Assembly: GCF_009870125.1 (NCBI RefSeq)
Contig: NC_046680.1
Coordinates: 16,821,501-16,885,500, forward strand
Reading direction: 5' to 3'
Length of the DNA: 64,000 bases
DNA from: Drosophila pseudoobscura
Lineage: Eukaryota; Arthropoda; Insecta; Diptera; Drosophilidae
The position numbers were made by a program, and so were the translations under genes. Shown here piece after piece: positions 36,817 through 49,936 of this stretch (its first letter is position 1; each line of letters begins with the position of its first letter). Below the pieces are notes generated by a model. That model was not told the DNA's origin and did not search any database. It worked only from the letters and a program-made list of their open reading frames with translations.

Positions 36817-39800
36817 CGAGGAGGGATGGGTAGCCGTAGCCCCCTCTCAGCTCCCCCACTCGCCTGTAGCCAGGCAAAAGGCAGTGTGACAACCGTTTAC
36901 TTGGTTCTTTTTTTCTGCTCTGCTGCATTGTGGCCAATATGCAGCGCATGCCTTGCCCGTATAAAGCCAGGCCAAGACGAGCAGCCCAAGCCACTGCCAC
37001 TGCCACTTTGTATATAGCCAGCGCCCCCTGTACATATATATTTATTGCGCCTCGTTTCAGTCAATGGTGACACTTGCTGCATTTTAAATGGGCGCGCGCC
37101 TGCACATTGCCGCTGTCACTCGCTGTCGGGGAGCTGCAGGAGAGCTGTGGAGATGGAGCTGCAGCTCCAGGCGGAGGAACAGACACAGACACATCCATGT
37201 CTGGGCAGAATGCAGAAGGTGCCTGGCAACACATTCCGCAGACTGCTCCCTGTCCCTGTCCCTGCCCCACCCGTCTCCCTTGGGGTCTCTTCGGCTTCGG
37301 CTTCCCAAACAACACGTTTCGCGGCCATCATTTTGCGCAGTTTTGTCCATTAAAACCATCAAAATGTATGGCGCTGGGGTTTATGTTTATGAAAAATTTG
37401 TCACAAAACTTTATTTTATGCTCTGTTTTGGCTTTCGGTTGTTTGCTGAACATGCTCGTTGTTGCCCTGGTTGTCTGGCACGACAGGACAGGATGGGGAA
37501 GGACAGAAATTGTGGCAGGACACGAACAGTGGAAGGGTTAAGAAATAAAGGGCACTTGTGGAGAAATCGGAAATGGAATCGCATCTATTGCCAGCTTATT
37601 GCTGGTAATGGCTGGTGATAGGAAAGAGGTCTCAGTTAGAATGATCACCATTGTAGCTCTGGAAACGAGGTCACATCGGTCATCGATCCCTTGGCCGGGT
37701 AATCGCACAGTTTTCTTACGTTTCTGCAGAATATAATTATATTTAAATTGGAAACTGCTTGGTCGTACGATTATCAAAACATTTTTTTCCACACTTAAAT
37801 GGAAATACAGCTGTCAGCTCTATTTAGACGAAAATGCAATCACAGCAAAGTGGCAATCAACAAATTAGCAACGCATTCGAAATGATTAAGCCACCAGCCA
37901 AATGAACCAATTTTTTGGCTCCAAAAACCCTCAAAGCTATAGCCAAGATATAGAAAAATTAAGAACCAGTGAGAGAAAGAGGGACAGAGGGAAAGAAGAG
38001 AGAAGGAGAAGGAGAACTGCCACAAGAAGAAACGCAAAGGCAAATGCGGTAATTATTTTTTAATGTAACAAAATAATATCTGGCCAAAACGATCAAGTCA
38101 CGCAAGTTGCGGCCAGGCCAGGCCAAGAGAAAATTAACATGAGAATAAATAAGAAATTTTCAACAGTCAACAGTCTGGGCCAAAATCGAAACCGAATCCG
38201 CGGCGGCACGCACGACCCGGCCAGGAGACACAGGGAGTGAGTGGAGAGAGGAGAGTGGAGGAAGAGCAGGGCGTGCAGCGTGCAACGTGCAACGTGCAGC
38301 TGAAGAGTGTTAGCTCTTGCCACCTCTCATGACGCATGCACCGCGCTTCCGTTCACGATTGGCAAATTATTTCTGTGCGAAATTCAAAACTCTTGAAAGA
38401 AACCGTTAGTTAGACCCCCAGATACCTGACACCATACGCCAGACCCCAGAGAGAGGGAGGGTCACCTCTCGACACTATCTTCCTGATTAATCGACCCGGC
38501 CCACAAACCGTTTCAGCCACAAACAGCAGCAACAGCAGCCAACAACAGCCACTGAAAACCAAATTAAAAATCGCCTACGACACAGAGAGCAGGAGAGAGA
38601 CAGCAATTAATCAATCCGCACTTTAATGCCGACAATATTCTCGTCTGGTCTTGGGGGGAATTTCACTCTTTAATTTAAATTTCATTTGGTGCGAGTTAAA
38701 AATCTCTTTATTTCAATGCCGATGCCCAACAAATGTCGTGTCATTAGGCCCATTTGAGAGTTTCTTTCTCGCCTTCCGTCAGGCCATAGTCTCGATCCCG
38801 ACTCCACTCCGATTCGGCATTCGTTTCAACACATGATAACAAGCCCAGTCCCAGTCGATCCGAGCCGACTGGCAGCCCCATTTTCCTGCATTCGAGTAAA
38901 AAAATCACTTTAAAATTAGTGAAAGTGATTGATTTTCCACTTAATTTTGGGTTAGACGAAAAGCGGAATACGAAAAACACAAAAGTAATGCCGATAATCA
39001 GTGGAGGCACCTCGCTTGGAGACAGCCTAATGTTGGTCCACCTTTTGGCCAAATTGGCTGTGTGGCGCGATGCATGCGTCAAAGCGTTTTATTTGCCCCT
39101 TGTTGCACATTGTTGCCGACTGTTGTGTTGCATTTCCGTCAGCCTTCAGCTGCTGCTTGTAAAGCGTAGGCGTTAAAGTCATTTTCGCCAGTGATTTAAA
39201 AGGAAAAACTATTGGGTAAACCTTTGAATGTATTCAGAAATTAATATTTGGTTTTAGTTTAAGACCTTAAAAATTGGTATTTTTATTTATTATTAAATTG
39301 TAATAGACATTGTCTGTCAAAGAAATACAAACTCGAAAATATGATGCTGCCCGGAATGTAATTTTGTTATTTCAATGATTAAATTAATTTACAATAAAGT
39401 GTTTCTTTATGAAAATCAATTGGAGAAATATCTGTGGTTCAGTGCAAATAAAATGTGTGGCAAGAAGGGCTCGTTCCGTTCAGTTCTGCGTGAAATCTGC
39501 CTCGATTTACACATATCGTAGGCATATTTATTTGAAGGCATACATTTTTCAAGCATTAAACAACACAGAAAAATCTGTGGACGTATGTAAAAAAAAAGAA
39601 AAAAAGGGAAATAAATAAACAACTCGTATTCACAGTTCGGAGTCCGGACATTGTGGAGCACTACAAATTTGCATAAATACCATGGCAACACAATGCAACA
39701 TGTTGCACTGCATTGTCGTTGTGGCCTGCTGTTTGCTGTTTGGCATGTTGTGAATTATGTACGGAATTTTATTTATTTATTTTGTACTTGTTTCTGCCTC

Positions 39801-40374
39801 TCGCTGATCTTCTACCAACTTTGAAAGCCATATACACACAGCACAGACGTGGCAGGACCTCCGAGTCGCAATGTACAGCGCTGCTTTTCGCACAGAAATA
39901 TTTTAATTGCCATCAACAGTACTCCCTCCGTACAACCTTAATGGCTGTGCTAGTTCTAATACCAACTACTACGAGGGGGTTTAGTATTTGTGCTGGGTAT
40001 TAAACGAACAGGAAAAACCTTAAGGCTCCCATTGCTTACATTAAAACTAGAAAATGTACAGAGCTATGAATATCTGTGAGATTTGTTTGAGACTCCCATT
40101 AAGATAGATTCTCTCTCTGAAGATTTAAGCAAAAGACCTATGACTCGTTCCCAACTTAAGGCCAATTCCTGCTAAATTTTGTATATTTTTAATCAAAACT
40201 TAACCCACAATACAGGATTTCAATACTTTAAAGGGCAATCCAGATTCGTTTGGCAGTTCAACGTATCCGTAACTCCTTCCGTGCCTTGGTCACATTAGAA
40301 GTTTGATGGCTTGAATGGCGTGTCATCGCTGAAAATGTGTTAATCTTTGGAACTTAGTCAAACGATAGCTTTAA

Positions 40375-40839
40375 TCATAAATATTGAGCGAAATTGCCCC
40401 CGCCGGTGGTGGTGCCATTCGACCACCAAACGTGCCAGCTGCCACCGCTGCCACTGCTAGCGGTGCTGCCCGGCGGCCGCTCACCAAAGCCATTGTCAAA
40501 GCGAGAGGACTCGACTCTGAAGTGGCCTCTGCCGGATGACGACGCTGACGGGGCTGAAGAGATGACGACTGCGATGAGGCAATGCCGAGTGGCAGCCACC
40601 ACAAACTACAGCTCGTGCACGCACGCCACGCTCTCACACAATTTCGACTGCGGCCCGGAGCTGGGCTCGGAGCTGGGCCCGGAGCCGCCACTTCAGCCAC
40701 TCGAGCACTGGCCCCTGGTGCAACACTGGCGACAAATTGCAGTCCCTGCACTCGAGTGGCTGTCACCAGTGCACCATCCGACCGGTTCCCCTTCGTCGCT
40801 GCCATGCAAATCAATGCAATAATTAAGAAAATTTTTCAT
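40375..40839 (-). CDS. Candidate Ser/Gly-rich protein gene with one intron and an in-frame TGA
   Basis: The last exon (40553-40375) encodes 58 residues rich in Ser, Gly and Thr and ends in NFAQYL-stop. It uses Drosophila-preferred codons (GGC, AGC, ACC, TTC, GTC, CAC). Upstream is an 84-bp phase-1 intron (40637-40554, GTGAGA...CTCTTCAG), which removes a TAG. The preceding exon continues the same frame through SGGSGPSSEPSSGPQSKL. A TGA at 40695-40693 then interrupts the frame. Beyond it the frame is open again for 48 codons back to an ATG at 40839, itself preceded by TAA. Options are stop-codon readthrough, a missed upstream splice, a decayed gene, or chance in GC-rich DNA. A 145-codon single-exon frame starting near 40808 on the same strand, and a long frame on the plus strand, overlap it. 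Pyrimidine-rich third positions favour the model given here. Confidence 0.33.
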
Positions 40840-41989
40840 TTATGCGTAAGGCACTCGAAAGTGCAGTGCTCCTTCGGCCCCTCCTCCTCCTGCTGTGGCA
40901 ACAAACAAACGTTATGCAACCACCGCAGCTCGTTAACGGAACTGCAATTAGACAGAGCCCAAAAGAAGCCCCTGTCACAATCTCAATCCCCTCGAGGACT
41001 GCCACTTGACAAATGTGCGTAAAAGTTCAGAAATGGTAATTGGGGGGGCGTCCATCTCCATCTCCCGCCCATACACAGAAACATGTCCATTGTTGTTGTT
41101 AATTAGAGATAGAGAAAACGCCTGCCCCTCGCCCCGCACACAGGAGTCCAGATTCTGGAGGAGTCTCTGGTGCACTTCCGGATATTGTGCGAGCGGCGCT
41201 TACTTCTAAGGCGTTGCCGCCGACGCCGCGGCGTTTCGCACTTCAATGAGAAATTTCATGTAGTGTGTCGAGATCGTTTTGGTTTCTTGAATTTCGTGTC
41301 TATATGGTTATATGGAGCTGCAAGCTGGTCACGTCTGGTTCTGGTTCTGGAGTCTGGGCTCTGGGGTCTGGTGTCTGGGTCTTGTTGCTGCATTTTATGC
41401 TCTATTTAGAGGCTTTTTATTTGCCATGTCTACCGTTTGTACGGACATGTAGAACCGCCATAAAAACCGGCAGCCAAAAACCATGTTCTAGGCTTGTCCT
41501 CTCCGTCTCCGTCTGCCAGTCGGATCATTTAAGGCTAATGCACTCTGACCCAAACAGACGTGGGTAAACAATATGCTTTTTGGCGCAGGTAAAGGCAGAA
41601 CTCATTACTATTTGAATTGAAGCATTCAATAAATCCATCGATATTGTAAATTAATTGTAAACAAATGCATATAACATTGAAAAGAAAGAGGCTCTCCTCG
41701 AACATATGGAAAAAGAAATGTCATTGACATGCAATTAAATAAAATTAATTTGCGCACAGCATTTCCAGTTAACGTAATGCTGTTGCATAAACGTAAGCTG
41801 GTGGCAGATGATGGCTGGCCGGAGAGGGGTTTATGGGAAAACTCCCACGGAAAAACAACAGCCAACAGACAGATGAGAACAAAAAACAAACAAAAAAACC
41901 TTATTAGCATGGTGATTATTAATTAATTGAAAGGTGAATGAAGCATAAAATGTGCAATTAATAATAAACGAATGCCCATGGAAAATATC

Positions 41990-42056
41990 TGCACATACAT
42001 ACTGGTACATACATGTGGACATATATATTTTAAGTACATATATACCTATGTATGTT
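41990..42056. repeat. TACA/TATG tetranucleotide-rich tract
   Basis: CACATACATACTGGTACATACATG, TACATATATAC and TATGTATG groups. A similar tract lies at 29130-29190 and a short one at 9925-9938. Confidence 0.7.
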
Positions 42057-43482
42057 TAAACCAAGTGCCAAACCAATATGTATATTATCGTACATGAAAC
42101 AGATGGAATGTTTCCGTGAGATCCAATCAAATGAAACGAAATATATTGTACATACAGTGTATTCCGATTAATTGATAAGTAATCAGCATTGAAAACGCTA
42201 ATCAGCTTTAAAGTGACAAATGAGAATTCAATTGCAAAAAATTTCTACAGGCAGCAACGGGTATTTCTTGGTCTCCTTGCTGGAATTTGCCGTCCTCATA
42301 ATTTATTAACGATTTTATTCCTAGATATTTCTGATAATGTCCCGTAATTAGAGACCCAGCATCAGGATTGGCTAACATTGTAAATTTAAAAACAAATGCC
42401 TAGCATTTTTCTTTGCTGCTGCTAATATTTTTCTTTTATTTTGCTGCCGTTTCCATTTTTTTTTCGCTAAAGGAATGGCAACAAATTTTGCAAAAGGGCT
42501 AGAAGTAGCAGCCGTAGGAGGGCCTTCTTCTTGGCAGCCAGCGGAAATTTATTAAGCGCAAAACTATAATTAAACCAAACTAAAAATTATTAAAGCAGCA
42601 GACGCGCACAGAAAGAAAGAGAGAGGCAGCAAGAGAGAGAGAGAGGGAGAAACTAGTTCTGCTTGGCCTGGCAACCTGTTGCGAATGGTGCAGGAGGGAG
42701 GAGGAGAAGGGGGACTTAGAGGTGCAAAGAACGATTTAATTTTATGCAGAAATCATAAAAACGCGTCAGGTAACAAGATAGTTGCTGCTCATGGTTAATT
42801 GTATGTGGAGTTCGGAGTCGGAGTTGGAGCCTGAAAAATGATGCCAAGTCGAATATTTTAAAAATTTGTGTTCTCTGTGCCTTTGCGCTTGCGCAATTAC
42901 GCTCATGGGCATGAAGGGGTGGCAGGAGGAGGAAGTGAAGGGGGAGGAGCTGGGGGAAGTCGTAAATACTCGAACAGCCAGACAAGTATTGTTTATAGTT
43001 AACACCTAAGCATAAGACTTAACCTAAGCCAGTCCAATCCAGATCTTCCTGTGATCATCTCTACAGAATACACTGGGAAAAAAGGTTATGCAAAAAACCC
43101 CAGTATGTAATGCAAACTTTAAACTTTATTCGAGATATTCCCGATTGCCCGATACTATTCCCCTTCTATTGCCCAAATGGCCAAATCTTTATCTGTTGGC
43201 CCCCATCAGCTGCAGCTCAAACTCCTCTGATCGATCCTCAAAGCCAGAGGAATTTAATTAATGATTCTGCTTTGTTCGATTGGCTATTGCCACCGTTGCT
43301 GGAGATTCTTTTGTGTCCGGCACAATGGCCAGAGAATGGAGAAAAGTTTCGGTTTGTAATTGTTGTGGGTCCCAGCGGTCAATGCAGGCAGTCGAAATTC
43401 GTAACGCCATCATCATTAGACAGACCCAAACCCAGAGTCAGCAATGGGGAGAAGACCACGCACAGACCAACACAAATCTCCC

Positions 43483-43518
43483 AATCACCGCATACAGATC
43501 TATAGATCTGTTGGTGAT
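43483..43518. repeat. Nested palindrome / cruciform-forming sequence
   Basis: A perfect 18-bp palindrome, ACAGATCTATAGATCTGT (43494-43511), is flanked by a further inverted pair, AATCACC on the left and GGTGATT on the right. Together they give an almost continuous two-part stem of about 16 bp per arm with no loop sequence. Confidence 0.7.
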
Positions 43519-43635
43519 TTTTTGCTTTTCTATCAAAATTAATTTGACTATTCTCCGCTGTCTGTCCGCTGTGTCCGAAGTGGTGCCTAATAAGCCATAG
43601 GCAATTAAGCAAAACACTTACTCATGCCGCCTTCG

Positions 43636-43672
43636 AGTTTGAGTTTGAGTTTGAGTCTGGGTCTGGGTCTGG
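43636..43672. repeat. (GAGTTT)n grading into (GGGTCT)n
   Basis: Three to four GAGTTT units, then GAGTCT and GGGTCT units; a visible series of one-base changes. Confidence 0.85.
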
Positions 43673-46600
43673 TCCCAGCACTTCTTCAGCAGCCACAGCT
43701 TTTGGCACAGCAGGCGACCAGATCGGGGCGAACTGAAGCCTTCTATAAAAGCAATTCATTATGGCTTATGAATTCATACATAAATTCAGACAGATATTCA
43801 TACACATACTTGCATATATATTTATGGGAAGCGGTGTAAGCGTCGCTGTTAGCGCGCAGTTTATGTGGCACTCTTTTTGGTAGGAATTCTGCTCATGCGG
43901 GCTCTGTTGAGGTAGCCAAAAGAGTGTTTCAGTCTTGCAAATGCTAATTAATTGTTCTACTATCACTCCAAATCGATGTCCATTAATCAGACCAACTTTC
44001 ATTCATGTTTTTATGCCAAAAGAAGACATTGACCCACAGCATAGATCTGGAGCAGACTCCAAAAGCTACCATGAATGGAAACAGTATCCTGGGAGGATAC
44101 CCTTCTTCGCTTTAATCATAATGAGAGTTTTCTGGTAAAACATGAATTTTGTTGCCAAAGTAATTAACAGACCTCGCCCACATTCAACAAATTTGAAAGG
44201 CACTTCCCGCCCATCCCATCCCATGCTCAATTCCCATTCCCATTCACTCTTACACGCTGGGTATTTGCCAAATTACATAGAAACAACATGCTCATTTCTG
44301 GATTCATTTCATTTATGTATTTCCCAGCATATTTTGTATCTTTTTCCGCTCCGGTTTCCGTATATTGCTTTCGTTTCAACATTTTCTGCTGCGTAATCCA
44401 CACAAAAGCCGCATAAAAGTGCATGAAATTAGGCGGAAATTGAACTTGGAATAGGAACTCCACACGCCCCAGTCCCCAGTGGACTCCTCAAGAGTGTTTT
44501 TCGGAATTATGAATGGCTCCACGGGTGTGAGTGCTTTTAAAAACCAATTAATAAATTTTAAATGTATGCACTGCAGGTTACTCGAGTAGATACCACACAG
44601 GCCTGGCCTGTTGTTGCTTTTCAGTGCCGTTGTTGATGCTTTGTTTATTATGCAGCGCGCTGCATGCGGCGTGAAGTTCCGCTGGGGTCGGCCATGCCGC
44701 TTCTTTTGGGTGGGGAGGGGGGAGGGAAGCAACAGCAGCAGCAGCACCCAGCACGAGTTGTCAGTGGTTCATTTTTCTTCAGACTGGACTAAGCATTGGG
44801 ACTGGGACTGGAACAGGGCCTGGAACTGGGCCTGGACTCTTTACATTGTCTTGATGAGAAATTAAGTGTGAACAATTTATTGAGAAATTTGTACAGGTGG
44901 CAGCATCCCCCATCTGCAGTCAGAACAGCAGTCAGAACCCGATCCAGATCCATGCCGCGCTGCCGTCGATTGTTTAATGACTTCATTTGTGGGGCCACGG
45001 CCGAAAAGAACCCAACCGATCGGGTTAATGAGCAAAGCTCGCCTGTTGTGCCGCAAGAGGGCCGCCGTCTGATGTGAGAACAGTTTACAGGTTACCGATT
45101 TAGACATTACACATCGCAAGACTAATGAACGACACTTTGCTGGTGGTATGGTCGAATTTTCAATCAACTTGGATAGATTGGAGTCTGGGCTTCGTTCTCA
45201 TGGGCCTCTGGAGTGCATCTCTAGCCTCGGATATCGGATATCGATGGGTTTAATAAGCCAACCTGCCAAATGGTAACCAAAGCCAAGAAAGGAGTCTCGC
45301 AAATGTGGAGCAGTGCTCTCTGGCACTGGCGCTGGCTCTGGCTTTGGCTTTGACTCCGACTCCGACTCTGATCATGTCACGAAAGTTGATAACGGCGATT
45401 ACTTCACATACTTGGCATATTGTCGAACTTGCCGGGAATCGCGCATTGCATGGCACCTACCAAACAGCCAGGATGAAGCAGGCGGCGGGCCGGCAAAGGG
45501 GCAGGCGGGGTGACATGATGCAGCAAGAGGCTGCAGCCGCTCCACACATGACACATGAGTAATGGCCACGCAGGCAAATTTATGACAAGTCACATTTCTG
45601 ATGTGCTCGTTTATCAAAGCCCATAGACAGCAACGGAACGGAACGGGGCTGGGCTGGGACTGGAGCTGGAGCTGGAGCTGGAGGCTGGAACTGGCAAATG
45701 GGTGTAGTAGAGGAGGCAGTGGCCAGCGTGTGTGACAGGCACGCGTGACAGGAGTGAAGTGAAGAGCAGAAGAGCAGCCCAGGAACGGACCGAGTCCGAG
45801 TTGTTCCCAAGTTCTTGTCATGGACACTGAGTTAATTATAAACAACGAGAGTGAGCTTCAATCGAAGTCGGGAAGCTCATGGCAAAGGAAATGGCGCGCC
45901 TAGCTAATCCGGACTGACTGATCAAAAGGCGGCTCTGACTCGTCTCGCGAGTAGTCGGGGCTCGGGGGTCGGGACTCTGGGGTCTGGGATCTGGGGTCGA
46001 AGATGGATGGTCAAGGGCTTTTATTAGGTTGTCCGCCAGATACTGCTCCGTACATGCGAAGCCCAATTGAGATCTACAATTTACATCGCTCATCCCCACA
46101 GCAAGGTCACAAGGCACGACTTGAACTGGAGTTGTGGCTGGACTCCCTCCGCAGACAAACATACACAAATTTGTAGCTTCAAATCAGCAAAGCAATTAAT
46201 TTTGTGGCAAGCTGCCAGAAGAGGCATGGGCATGGGCAGGGCAGGAGCTGGAGCAGGGGCAGGCCACAGATCGCAGCTCGAGGCGATCTTCGCGCATTAT
46301 CGCTAGAGTGTTTGGCCCGTTCAAATGACAATTCGAGGCAATAAGAAATGCAAATGGCAGGCAGCTCCAGCTCCAGCTAGAGCTACAGCTCCTCCGGTAA
46401 ATGCTGCAGAAACCAATAATAATAAAACTGCAAGAGCGTGGGCTTCCACCAGCCAACATTCAAGAGCCCAACATTCAACATTCAACATCCTTCAGTCTCG
46501 TCTCTGAGCGAGTGAGCGGGAGACGATTAGATCACAATACGAGTGCTCGTAAAAACGTAGAAAATTCTTTGGGCCTTGTTTGTCGATTTGCCAGCATTCA

Positions 46601-46786
46601 AAGTGGGGAAAAGGGATGGCTAGTGTGGGGGGTATTCGGACTATTAAATACCCAATACTTGAAGCAGAGCCGAGGACTGAAAGTCTTCCTTCAGCGTGTG
46701 CGATATAGCCTCGTACTCGCCCAAGAGCCAGGGTATAATAAGCGGACTCCAAAGTGATATTATGGCTGCTAGCCTGACCACCGCTT

Positions 46787-46821
46787 GGTCCATGGTCCGT
46801 GGTCCGTGGTCCACGGTCCAT
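46787..46821. repeat. GGTCCRTG tandem array with internal inverted symmetry
   Basis: Four GGTCC-based units, ending in CCGTGG-T-CCACGG, which can fold into a tight hairpin. Confidence 0.75.
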
Positions 46822-47108
46822 TCAGTTTGATGGCATCGTTCTGGGTAAAGAAAGCTGCTACAGCTCTGCCTCTGACTCTGTCCCTGTTATATATGGTGTA
46901 TGACTGGGCCGCGGACACCTACGTGTGACAAAAAGTTTGTGCCACACTTTTGTTTGGCTTTTGTTGCTGCTTGCAGATTGCAGCTTGCTGTGCTGCTACC
47001 CGCGGCATGTGGGTATAACCGAACATTGTTGGCCATTAGCACGCACGAGGCGCATGAGGCCAAGTCCAAGTACAAGGAAGAGAAGACTGCCACGAGGAGT
47101 ACTCCTAT

Positions 47109-47129
47109 TGTGTGTGTGTGTGTGTGTGT
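47109..47129. repeat. (TG)n microsatellite
   Basis: Ten uninterrupted TG units. Confidence 0.9.
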
Positions 47130-49487
47130 CACTATCATGATCAAGCCTTGACAAATTCTGTTGTCTTGCTTTAGTTTTGTGGCAGGGAATGGTTTATGTG
47201 GGGCATTAAGCTGGCAGGAAACCCAACGAGATCGTTGCCCAGACAATACGTGCCACGGAAAGCTAGGAAAAAAGAAAAGAAAGAGTGGGTCTTCTCAGAG
47301 GTCTCCCAAGAGATTCCGATTAGATGGAATAGGGTATGAAAATGGATGTGGAATTCCGAATCTCTCCACAGAATCCTGTATCCTTCGACATTCCAACAGC
47401 TGTTCCAGCCTGGGAATTCTCTGATCAAAAAAAGAACGGTGAGAATTCCATTTGGACCGCAGAAGAAGGCACACCTGATGGCCCTGATACCATTAAAAGT
47501 GCCACAAAATGCCAAGGAAGGACCCTAGCACACACAAACACACACACAGGGGAATTATCCGTTAACCCAGAGTTTGTTCGAAGGATTACAATGGGGGGTG
47601 TCCCTGTGTCCTTTCGTGGGCAACAGCTGGAGCCGTTAACGCTTCAATGGTATGGAAGTAAAACCCATTCAAAAGTCACTGCAGACGCAGGGCTCCTCAG
47701 ACTCCTTGCGCCGTGATTTTCATAATTCAAATTGACCGTGTCCTGCGACAGAGAAAGGGCCGGGCATCAGGGATAAGGAGAATTCCATAATGGAATGGCA
47801 TAATGAAATTCACTTTGTTTTCGCTGGGGCAGTGCGAGCTTTTTCCCCCTCTTGCTCCGCTTTGGGTTTGCTTTTTTTTGTGGCCGCTCCTTTCGACGTT
47901 CTTTTTGGTTGTTTTTTTTATGTGGCTCCTCTCTCTTCTCTCTTCGAGTGAAAATGCCATTCAAGCAGAATAATGCAATATAAACTGTTGCAGCTTGAGC
48001 GGAGCCACTCAACCGTGCGGTTGCGGGGCGCGTTGCTCAGGGAGAGGGGATGGGCCCTCTAAGGAGCAGCAGCGGCAGGAGGATTCTCACTTGGGTCTGG
48101 TAGTACTAAAATATGAAACCACACAAAAGAGTTGGGCCAAGGAATCGTTCATGTCAATTATTCCAGTTAAGTGAGCAACAAACCAAAGAGTCCTCGTCCT
48201 CGTCCACGTCCTCGTCCTCTTGCTACTTTGGATATCCTCTCCCCGCAGATACATATTCCCTTTAGGAGTGCATTCTAGTGGGAAGATATTGATGCAAGGA
48301 TACAGAAAAACTTACTAAATGTAATCCAATATTCTTTCGGGGCGTAATTTAAGTTGTGAGAAACTGGTAAATCCGTGCAGTGTTCGCTTTTGGTTGTAGG
48401 CCCGCATAAATTGCACCTCGGCAGACGGAGGAGATACAGAGATACAGAGAGATCCCCAGCAGGCTGGACAGGCTGAGGAGTTCTCTCAGCATCAACATGA
48501 CACAATGAGGATGCCGCAGCGACATAATAAAGCAATAAAACTGCTCTAAGGATAACAAACACAAACAGCCAGATACACAAACAACGCAACAAGGGAGACG
48601 GGTACCCATCTAGAGGCAGATGCACCAGAAAGACCCAACCAGACCAGACCGAACCGATCTGCTGCTCCTCAAATTTCACATGCAATCAATGACAAATTTA
48701 TGACTCTGCCACAGAGTCGGGGGCCACTTAAAATGCATCTCGCGGAGCGCATTCACAGTACCATTTACAGTGCCAGTCGATGTTTGGTCCTTTCATTCAA
48801 TCCTACTCCCATACTCCATCTTTTTTTCATTTGGCGTGCTCATATTTCTGTCAATTTGCTGTTGTTCCTCGTATGTGCACTCCTCCGCAGCAAATTGAGT
48901 TATTGCATGCAACCCCCACCCCCATGCCATCCCCTGCCCAGGTCCCTCGACGGGCAATGCGAGCATTATCCTGACAGCTGTCCGGACCCGACGTTTAAGT
49001 ATCTATTTCACGCGTTCGCCAAAGATCGAGAGCCCCTCCCCTCTGTGGCAAGTGCGCACTCGATTCCCACTTGAATTCGTTGTAGTTTCTGGAGTCGGCG
49101 GATATATCCGCTCTGCTCCAGGAGGAGTTTCCGCTGAAATTGAAGTGGAAATCGTCTCTAAATTTGTCGCGCAATTAGCTGCCCCATCGGGAGCGATTTG
49201 TAATGGATTGTCCTTCGTAGTTCTAGGAATAATAAGGATGTAGTGAATGCTTAAGAACCGGATACCTGGGGGAGTTCTTTCAGCTGTGGAAGGTTCTTAA
49301 ATCTTCAGATTCCACATCCTAAAGTACATCCTGTAGTACAAACTGAAGGTATTTTCTTTGAAAACCCTTTCCTTTGCACGAATATCCTTTGAAGTAATGA
49401 CTTCTGCCACCCCCAACCAACCAAGACCCTGTGGCAAATTGGAAATGCTTTTTCCAACTCATATGCCACCAGTTCTGTCAATTGCCC

Positions 49488-49503
49488 CACACACACACAC
49501 ACA
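49488..49503. repeat. (CA)8 microsatellite
   Basis: Eight uninterrupted CA units. Confidence 0.9.
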
Positions 49504-49914
49504 GGGAGAGCGAGAGACCCGCAATCAGCAAAGATCTAAGTGGAAATGCATTTTCACAATATCGTACATGCATACGAGAGTATAATGAAAAGCGAGGCAG
49601 CGGGGAAAAGCGGCAAACCAATGCAGAATTAAAATATGCAGTAGCAGCAGCAGAAGCAGGAATAATAATGCCACCTTAAGGGTCGGTCCGGAGAGGCACA
49701 CAGGAAAGGGTCTGGGGACAGGGGACAGAAAACTGAAAACAAGTAGCAAAATAGCTCGGGACTTAAGACGCTAACAAAGTTTTTGCCCAACTGGACTCTG
49801 CCTCTCCTGCTGCTGCTGTTCCTGGGCTGATAAAGCAGCCTGATAAGCGACACGCGACCAGGCCTAGGGTCCAGGTCCCATGTAATAACGGAGGCCGGGC
49901 AGCAGGAACTGGTG

Positions 49915-49936
49915 AGGGTACAGGTACAGGTACAGT
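49915..49936. repeat. (GGTACA)n hexamer array
   Basis: Three GGTACA units. Confidence 0.8.

Larger units (their letters stand above)
31870..40370. other. No firm gene; only weak ORF and exon candidates
   Basis: Apart from the weak ORFs at 33.3 and 36.4 kb and a possible exon at 36.0 kb, this is ordinary non-coding DNA with GA-rich stretches (about 34850-34885 and 37970-38020), a GCCAGT array near 33650 and AT-rich DNA from 39.2 to 39.65 kb. Confidence 0.5.

Noticed and set aside
47336..47716. 126-codon plus-strand frame
   Set aside because: No homology signs; the antisense strand is open over part of it, and it contains an ACAC repeat.
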